Below are positions 59,057 to 64,000 of a DNA stretch of 64,000 bases, one piece after another. This stretch comes from UBA9611 sp965237595 (GTDB taxonomy: Bacteria > Chloroflexota > Dehalococcoidia > Lucifugimonadales > UBA3495), in the NCBI GenBank assembly GCA_965237595.1, contig CBDEFY010000001.1, forward strand, positions 62,001 to 126,000. Direction: 5' to 3'. The position numbers and the translations under genes were made by a program. The first letter of the stretch is position 1; the number at the start of each line of letters is the position of its first letter. The notes under the pieces were generated by a model. It saw only the letters and a program-made list of their open reading frames with translations, was not told the DNA's origin and searched no databases.

Positions 59057-60573
59057 ATGTACCAGGTGGACGTGTATCTACGGGTCCGACGGGTGGTGAT
59101 GGTGGATGGGATGAGCATCCGGGAGGTCTCCCGGGTGTTCGGGTTGCACCGTGTCCCGGTGCGCAAGATTCTGGCCTACTCAGCGCCGCCGGGCTACCGG
59201 CGACAGACTCCGCCCCGGCGTCCTAACCCTTCGACAAGCTCAGGAGGAGCCCTTCACCGCCGTCATCGACCAAATCCTGGTAGACGACCTCAAGCGTCCC
59301 AGGAAGCAGCGCCACACAGCCCAGCGGATCTTCCAGCGGCTCAGGGACGAGCATGGGTTCGGCGGCCAGTACACCATAGTCAAGGACTACGTAAGGGAGC
59401 ACCGCCGCCGGTCGCAGGAGATGTTCGTCCCTCTGTCTCATCCGCCGGGCCACGCCCAGTGCGACTTTGGCGAGGCCCTGGTGATCATTGGCGGGGTGGA
59501 ACAGAAAGCCCACTGCTTCGTCCTGGACCTGCCCCATAGCGACGGATGCTTCGTCAAGGCTTACCCGGCCGAGACCACCGAGGCCTTCCTGGACGGCCAT
59601 GTCTCGGCCTTCGCATTCCTGGGCGGAGTGCCCCAGAGCATCCTGTACGACAACACCAAGCTGGCGGTGGCCAGGATCCTGGGGGATGGACGCCGTAAAC
59701 GCACCCGGGCCTTCACGGAACTCCAGTCCCACTACCTGTTCTCGGACCGGTTCGGCCGTCCCGGCAAGGGCAACGACAAGGGGAAGGTCGAGGGGATGGT
59801 CGGCTATATGCGGCGCAACTTCCTGGTGCCGGTCCCGTCCTTCGAGAGCTTTGAGGCGCTGAACGCCCACCTGGAGCGTCGCTGCCTGGCGCGGATGGAT
59901 GCCAGGTTGAGGGGCCACTCAGAGAGCATAGGCCAGCGGATGGAACGGGACCTGGAGGCCCTGCTGCCTCTGCCGGCGGTGGCCTACGACGCCTGCGAGA
60001 AGCAGGCAGGCCGGGTGAGTTCGCTGTCGCTGGTGAGGTACAGGACCAACGATTACTCGGCCCCGGTGGCCTACGGGCACCGGGACGTTCTGGTAAAAGG
60101 CTACGTGGACCGGGTGGTCATCAGTTGCGGGTCCGAGGTCATCGCCCGCCATCACCGCTCCTACCAGCGGGATGATTTTGTGTTCGACCCCGTCCACTAC
60201 CTGCCCCTGCTGGAGCAGAAGACGGCGGCCCTGGACCAGGCCGCTCCCCTGCAGGGATGGGACCTTCCCGAGGAGTTTGCCACGCTGCGCCGGTTGCTGG
60301 AGTCCCGCATGGGACGAAGGGGCAAGCGGGAGTTCGTCCAGGTACTGCGGCTATTCGAGCATTTTTCGCCTGGGGAGGTCCACGCCGCGGTTCGGGATGC
60401 CCTCCGTCTGGGGGCTTTGAGCTTCGACGCGGTGAAGCATCTGGTGCTCTGCCGGTCTGGAGGGCCGCCCGCCCCGCCTCGACCTGGAACTCTATCCCTA
60501 CCTGCCCAGGGTGAGCGTGAACACCACCTCCGCCGGGGACTACATGGCCCTGCTGTCAGGGAGGGCGGCATGA
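59057..60573 (+). pseudogene. istA: istA transposase, two frameshifts
   Basis: The intact protein (about 500 aa) is an IS21-type transposase: MYQVDVYLRVRRVVMVDGMS with a helix-turn-helix, then the DDE catalytic region QCDFGEALVIIGG, ILYDNTKLAV and GNDKGKVEGMVGYMRRNF. Its frame breaks near 59227-59245, where a CTTCGACAAGCTCAGGA segment (a common dispersed repeat sequence) appears inserted. It breaks again near 60460, after which the normal end (LDLELYPYLPRVSVNTTSAGD) is in another frame. The stop TGA overlaps the istB start. A 733-codon frame that runs through both genes is an artefact of the second shift. Confidence 0.8.
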
Positions 60574-61352
60574 ACCAGCGGTCCACCCTGCTCCTGGAAC
60601 ACCACCTGAAGGAACTGAAGCTGCCCAGCTTCTTCCGGGAATACGGGAAGATGGCCGCCCAGTGCGCCGCCGAGGGAGTGGACCACCCAGGGTACCTGCT
60701 CAGGCTCGCCGAACTGGAACTCATCGACCGCCACCAGCGCATGGTGGAGCGGCGGATCCGGTCCGCCCGCTTCCCTGCCGTCAAGACCTTCGACACCTTC
60801 GACTTTACGGCCATCCCGTCGGTGAACAAGGCGCTGGTGATGGAACTGGCCCGCTGCGAATACGTCCAAAACCGGGAGAACGTCATCGCCGTCGGCAACA
60901 GCGGCACCGGCAAGACCCACGTGGCCCTGGGACTGGGCCTGGCCGCCTGCCAGAAAGGGATGTCCGTGGGCTTCACCACCGCCGCCGCCCTGGTCCACGA
61001 GTTGATGGAGGCCCGGGATGAAAGACGTCTGCTCAGCCTCCAGAGACAACTTTCCCGCCTCAGCCTGCTGATCATCGACGAACTGGGCTTCGTGCCCCTG
61101 TTACCCACCGGGGCGGAACTGCTCTTCGAGGTCTTCAGCCAGCGCTACGAGCGGGGCTCAATCCTGGTGACCACCAACCTTCCCTTCGACGAGTGGACCG
61201 AGGTCTTCGGGTCGGAGAGGCTCACCGGGGCCCTGCTGGACCGCCTCACCCACCACGTCCACATCCTGGAGATGAACGGCGAGAGCTACCGGCTCAAGCG
61301 TAGCAGAGAGGGAGTTGCCTCCCAAACTCAAGACAAGCCTCACGAAGAATAG
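60570..61352 (+). CDS. istB: IstB-type ATPase, IS21 helper
   Basis: This 260-aa AAA-type ATPase has Walker A GNSGTGKTH and Walker B LLIIDELGFVPL. The start MNQRSTLLLEHHLKELKLPS and end (GESYRLKRSREG) are complete. It acts with IstA to pick target DNA and drive strand transfer. The ATG overlaps the istA stop (ATGA). It could complement in trans other IS21-type copies, since its own istA is broken. Confidence 0.9.
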   Translation: MNQRSTLLLEHHLKELKLPSFFREYGKMAAQCAAEGVDHPGYLLRLAELELIDRHQRMVERRIRSARFPAVKTFDTFDFTAIPSVNKALVMELARCEYVQNRENVIAVGNSGTGKTHVALGLGLAACQKGMSVGFTTAAALVHELMEARDERRLLSLQRQLSRLSLLIIDELGFVPLLPTGAELLFEVFSQRYERGSILVTTNLPFDEWTEVFGSERLTGALLDRLTHHVHILEMNGESYRLKRSREGVASQTQDKPHEE

Positions 61353-61515
61353 GTTGCATCAAGACCTTCCTGCCTGTCCTCTGCTGACCCACCCGTAAGC
61401 AGGCCATTTCCCTCAACAAGTGGTGCGGACATTTATGCTGGCCACTTAGCTCGGACTTTTTCGCCGAACATGAACACACCAGGTGGTACAGTTTTACTCC
61501 GCCCCAGTGGCCCAA

Positions 61516-62348
61516 CATGCCTCCGCCATTGACATCGACTGGCTGTCCAAGGGGGACACCGTGCGAAGATCAATCACCTCAACATCGATCGACTCTTCCG
61601 CGAGGCGTGACGCAACCCGCAGCGCGATTGGAACCATCGCCCCCACCGCCACCAGAGTCAAGTCGGTTCCGGGGCGGCGGACCGCCGCTTCGCCAAACCG
61701 GATCCGGTAGGGAACGTCTGGGACTCCATCCTCCATGGAAAACAGGGACCGATTTTCGATTATCGAAACGGCCAAACCGGATCCGGTAGGGAACGTCTGG
61801 GACTCCATCCTCCATGGAAAACAGGGACCGATTTTCGATTATGACCGTTGGGTTCTCGCCGAATATGCTCTCCAACAAGAGCCCCTTCACATCGTAGGCG
61901 GTGGAGGGAACGGCTACCTGGATTCCAGGCAGGTGGGCAAACCAGGGTGTAGGCTTTTTGAGTGCTGAGGGCCTTGCCCCCAACTCTTGCCGACGATGGC
62001 CCGGATGGTCACGGGCATGTTGGAATCGCCGTTGGACTTGAATCTCCACAACGCCAGCCAGTTTACGATGGCGTCCAGGGAATACAACATGAAGTCCAGC
62101 CGTTGATGCACCAGAACGGGACGCAACCCAACTAAAGCGGCGCCGGCGGCGGTGGAGGTCATTACACCTTCGGCCACCGGGAAATCCTGCACCCGGTCGG
62201 CGCCGTACCGCTTCGCCAATCCCGTAGTGGTGCCGAATACCCCTGAGTGGTAATCGACGAGTTGACCCAGCACGATAACGTCGTGACTCAGGTCCATGGC
62301 TTGGGTAAGAGCTTCATTGATGGCGGCGGCGTAGGTCAGTGTGCGCAT
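61516..62348 (-). pseudogene. E1-beta-like gene, truncated, frameshifted, internally duplicated
   Basis: From ATG 62348 the translation starts MRTLTYAAAINEALTQAMDL and is a 2-oxoacid dehydrogenase E1-beta. A one-base deletion near 61947 shifts the frame (QHSKSLHP, then WFAHLPGIQVAV). At 61692-61842 a 79-bp tandem duplication (two 72-bp copies with a 7-bp spacer) creates a second frameshift (IENRSLFSMEDGVPDVPYRI occurs in both copies). The last part (EVIDLRTVSPLD) then ends at the IS21-type element, so the C-terminal domain is lost. It is a decayed paralogue of the gene at 29427-30479. Confidence 0.8.
61692..61842. repeat. 79-bp tandem duplication inside E1-beta remnant
   Basis: Two identical 72-bp copies, beginning GCCAAACCGGATCCGGTAGG at 61692 and again at 61771, are separated by CGAAACG. 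The period of 79 is not a multiple of three and shifts the frame. Confidence 0.9.
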
Positions 62349-62362
62349 AATTCTATGGGTGA

Positions 62363-62928
62363 CTAATAGGGCCGCGGAATCGAGTCGCTCTGGCTTTCGT
62401 CGAATTCTTCGATCAGGGTTTCCGGTGCTTCACAAGGTAAACGGTCGGCCACGGGACTGGTAGGGCAGTAGTTCAAGTTTTCCCAAGATGTTGGTTCGGG
62501 GAAGGGGCTGGTCTTGGCGAATTCGAAGGCGGAACTGATTTCCCGGTCAACCTCGTCGGTCATGGCAGCCTTGTCAGCGAGGGTCAACAGGCCGTCGGCA
62601 AACATCTCTGTCTCGAGCAGTTTTATGGGGCAGTTGGCCTCCCAGAAATCCCGTTCCGCCTGCGGACGATATTCCTGAACGTCGTCATTTTCGGGACCAA
62701 CATGGCCGGATCGCCGGTAGGTGTAGCATTCGATGAATGAAGGGCCGTTCCCGGACCTGGCGCGCTGGAATGCCCCATCCAACGCACGGTAAACCGCAAC
62801 GACATCGTTGCCGAACAGGCTTTGAGATTCAACGCCAAATGCGGCGACGCGCTCCGAGAGGTTGTCCTTCGGCTGGCGCTTCAACATATGGGAATAGGTG
62901 GCATAGAGATTGTTTTCACAGACGAATG
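62363..62928 (-). pseudogene. E1-alpha-like gene, 5' half missing
   Basis: The minus strand encodes the C-terminal part of a 2-oxoacid dehydrogenase E1-alpha: FVCENNLYATYSHMLKRQ at its beginning (62926), then VYRALDGAFQRARSGNGPSF and ECYTYRRSGHVGPENDD, to a normal end at 62363. The N-terminal half, including the GDG part of the thiamine-diphosphate motif, is absent. The homology stops where the IS3-type element begins. Order and 14-base spacing to E1-beta are as in the intact operon at 29-31.6 kb. The gene is inactive. Confidence 0.8.
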
Positions 62929-63037
62929 TAGACCGTCAGCGATAATGGGACACATATAAGGGTAGGAAAACCCGAGAGTGGGAGGGTGGTGTGAGCTCCT
63001 GAAATGAGGGTAGAGTTACCCACAGAAAGGAGCAGAT

Positions 63038-63445
63038 GTGTCCCAATTAGAAGTAAGCAAAGCAGAGGCCGCCGAGGAACGAAGCGAGCAGACCAGGTCT
63101 TTCGTCCGTACAGTGAAGGCGGCTGCCCGACGTAAGTACACCTCCGAAGACAAGATCCGAATTGTTCTGGAGGGCTTCCGCCGCGAGGTCACAGTCAACG
63201 ACCTGTGCCGGCGGGAGGGGATCAAGCCCCACTCCTACTACTCGTGGACCAAAGAGTTCATGGAGGCGGGCAAGGAGAGGTTGACCCGTGACTCGGTTCG
63301 GGACGCCACTCAGCATGAGGTAGGGCAGCTCAAGCGAGAGAACGGGGAACTCAAGGAGCTAGTGGCCGATCTGTCGCTGGAGGCGTACCGTCTCAAAAAA
63401 ACGGCCATCCCCGTGCCCCAGGACGCCACCGGTACCAGCGGATGA
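63038..63445 (+). CDS. IS3-type transposase OrfA
   Basis: This 135-aa protein has a helix-turn-helix (KYTSEDKIRIVLEGFRREV, then VNDLCRREGIKPHSYYSWTK) and a leucine-zipper-like helix (HEVGQLKRENGELKELVADL). The GTG start has AAGGAG 7 bases upstream. At 63395-63401, seven A in codon context CTC AAA AAA ACG permit a -1 slip into the orfB frame, producing the OrfAB transposase (KK followed by NGHPRAPGRHRYQR). The stop TGA overlaps the orfB ATG (ATGA). Confidence 0.88.
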   Translation: MSQLEVSKAEAAEERSEQTRSFVRTVKAAARRKYTSEDKIRIVLEGFRREVTVNDLCRREGIKPHSYYSWTKEFMEAGKERLTRDSVRDATQHEVGQLKRENGELKELVADLSLEAYRLKKTAIPVPQDATGTSG

Positions 63446-64000
63446 GCGCCCCGGAGAAGGCAGAGGTAGTTACCAAAGTATCCTCGTCTCCCCTCCCCAA
63501 GCGAAAGGTCCTCAGAGAGCTGGGCATCCCTAAGAGCACCTACTACCGGTGGCTCAGACGCCAAGACCAACAAGGACTTGAGGACCGACCAGGAGGCGAT
63601 CAGCCACCATGGAACCGTCTTACTATTCAGGAAGAACGCTCAGTCCTGTTATCAGCCAGAGAGATGCCAGAGCTGAGCTGCCGTCAGCTGGCCGCGTGGA
63701 TCACCGACAACCAGGGCTTCTCAGTCTCAGAGTCCAGCGTCTACCGTATCCTGGGCAGGGAGGGCCTAGTGAAGCGGCCTGAGATGCGGTTGGCCGCGGG
63801 GAAGGAGTACCACCGCAAGACCACAGGACCTCACCAGATGTGGGCCACCGATGCCTCATACTTCAGGGTGGTTGGTTGGGGCTACTACTACCTGGTCACC
63901 GTTATGGACGACTACTCCCGCTTCATCCTGGCTCACAGGCTTCAGCAAGATATGACGGCCGACTCCTTCATCGAGGTGGTCCAGGATGCTGTGGACACGA
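63442..64000 (+). CDS. IS3-type transposase OrfB, partial
   Basis: The frame from ATG 63442 is open to the window end (186 codons). It shows VLRELGIPKSTYYRWLRRQ, ARE-type HTH (ELSCRQLAAWITDNQG), and the start of the rve integrase core: WATDASYFRVVGWGYYYLVT with the first catalytic Asp, and MDDYSRFILAHRL. The remaining Asp and Glu lie beyond the edge. It can be made separately or as an OrfAB fusion through the A7 slip in orfA. Confidence 0.85.
   Translation, partial: MSAPEKAEVVTKVSSSPLPKRKVLRELGIPKSTYYRWLRRQDQQGLEDRPGGDQPPWNRLTIQEERSVLLSAREMPELSCRQLAAWITDNQGFSVSESSVYRILGREGLVKRPEMRLAAGKEYHRKTTGPHQMWATDASYFRVVGWGYYYLVTVMDDYSRFILAHRLQQDMTADSFIEVVQDAVDT

Larger units (their letters stand above)
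58931..61515 (+). mobile_element. IS21-type insertion sequence (disrupted istA)
   Basis: The element holds istA followed by istB with the overlapping ATGA junction typical of IS21-type elements. Left-end sequence GGCGGAGCTAAAGTGGACCA resembles the inverted right end (reverse complement GGCGGAGTAAAACTGTACCA). Further inward, TGACATTGTGGC and TGTTCATGTTCGGC precede GAAAAA on each side. The exact ends are approximate. istB is open but istA contains two frameshifts, so the element cannot move by itself. It truncates the end of the E1-beta remnant. Confidence 0.75.
62927..64000 (+). mobile_element. IS3-type insertion sequence, cut by window edge
   Basis: The element starts at about 62927 (TGTAGACCGTCAGCG), where E1-alpha homology ends, and continues past the window. 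It encodes orfA and orfB of an IS3-type element. Only the left end is visible. It and the IS21-type element bracket the decayed E1 pair. Confidence 0.7.

Noticed and set aside
59151..61352. A single 733-codon IstA-IstB fusion protein
   Set aside because: The first and last parts of istA lie in other frames and the istA stop/istB start overlap (ATGA) is intact. The fusion is produced by a frameshift near 60460 rather than being a real fused gene.
1..64000. CRISPR array, tRNA, rRNA or prophage
   Set aside because: No regularly spaced repeat-spacer pattern, no cloverleaf or rRNA sequence recognised, and no phage structural genes; short repeat sets found are two or three copies only.

Overview
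The window looks like a chromosomal contig of a heterotrophic, moderately high-GC bacterium. The gene set most resembles the SAR202-type Chloroflexota (Dehalococcoidia): Rieske oxygenase, LigB-type dioxygenase, luciferase-like flavin oxidoreductase, several SDRs, an amidase, acyl-CoA dehydrogenase, amidohydrolase, and secreted Ca-binding proteins with PT-rich linkers. This assignment rests on gene content only; there is no rRNA or other phylogenetic marker that I could test here.

Layout. 0.2-1.4 kb: an intact-looking IS630-type element with an A7 slippery site. 1.5-14 kb: catabolic/accessory block (zinc alcohol dehydrogenase, amidase, duplicated-domain lipoprotein, Rieske oxygenase, Tag-like glycosylase, SDR, broken LigB dioxygenase, HSL-type esterase, broken DsbA-like protein, FAD oxidoreductase, LLM oxidoreductase, GlcG/HbpS protein). 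14.1-17.6 kb: a two-gene surface module, a 957-aa secreted protein with six PPC-like repeats plus cohesin plus dockerin, followed by a membrane-anchored cohesin protein. 18.3-24.5 kb (minus strand): acyl-CoA metabolism, comprising isovaleryl-CoA dehydrogenase, an AMP-forming CoA ligase, and a two-subunit B12 acyl-CoA mutase. The mutase substrate residues (Ile/Asp/Gln at the exact spacing known from 2-hydroxyisobutyryl-CoA mutase) argue it is not methylmalonyl-CoA mutase. A decayed DUF4258/YgiT-type toxin-antitoxin pair sits between the mutase subunits. 24.7-28.6 kb: amidohydrolase, SDR, metalloprotease-like lipoprotein. 29.4-31.6 kb: intact E1-alpha/E1-beta of a 2-oxoacid dehydrogenase.

31.7-38.3 kb is mainly housekeeping (SAM hydroxide adenosyltransferase, secG, gatB, sucD, sucC), interrupted by a HEPN two-gene cassette and a frameshifted Cys-nucleophile hydrolase. 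38.4-39.6 kb: four small unknown genes. 39.8-42.5 kb: hflK (with an unusual ~190-aa insertion) and hflC; their protease partner ftsH lies at 45.2-47.2 kb. Between them are an HpaI-type aldolase and a badly decayed HsdR-like nuclease gene. 47.5-51.8 kb: rhodanese, a 27-aa microprotein ORF, ammonium transporter and glutamine synthetase (nitrogen assimilation). 51.8-58.5 kb (minus): secreted metalloprotease, pth, a 587-aa unknown protein and ligA. 59-64 kb: mobile region. A disrupted IS21-type element and an IS3-type element (running off the right edge) flank and truncate a second E1-alpha/E1-beta pair, which also carries a 79-bp tandem duplication.

A recurrent theme is single-base frameshifts in accessory genes while housekeeping genes remain open; either accessory gene decay or assembly indels tolerated by chance could cause this. 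No tRNA, rRNA, CRISPR array or prophage was recognised.
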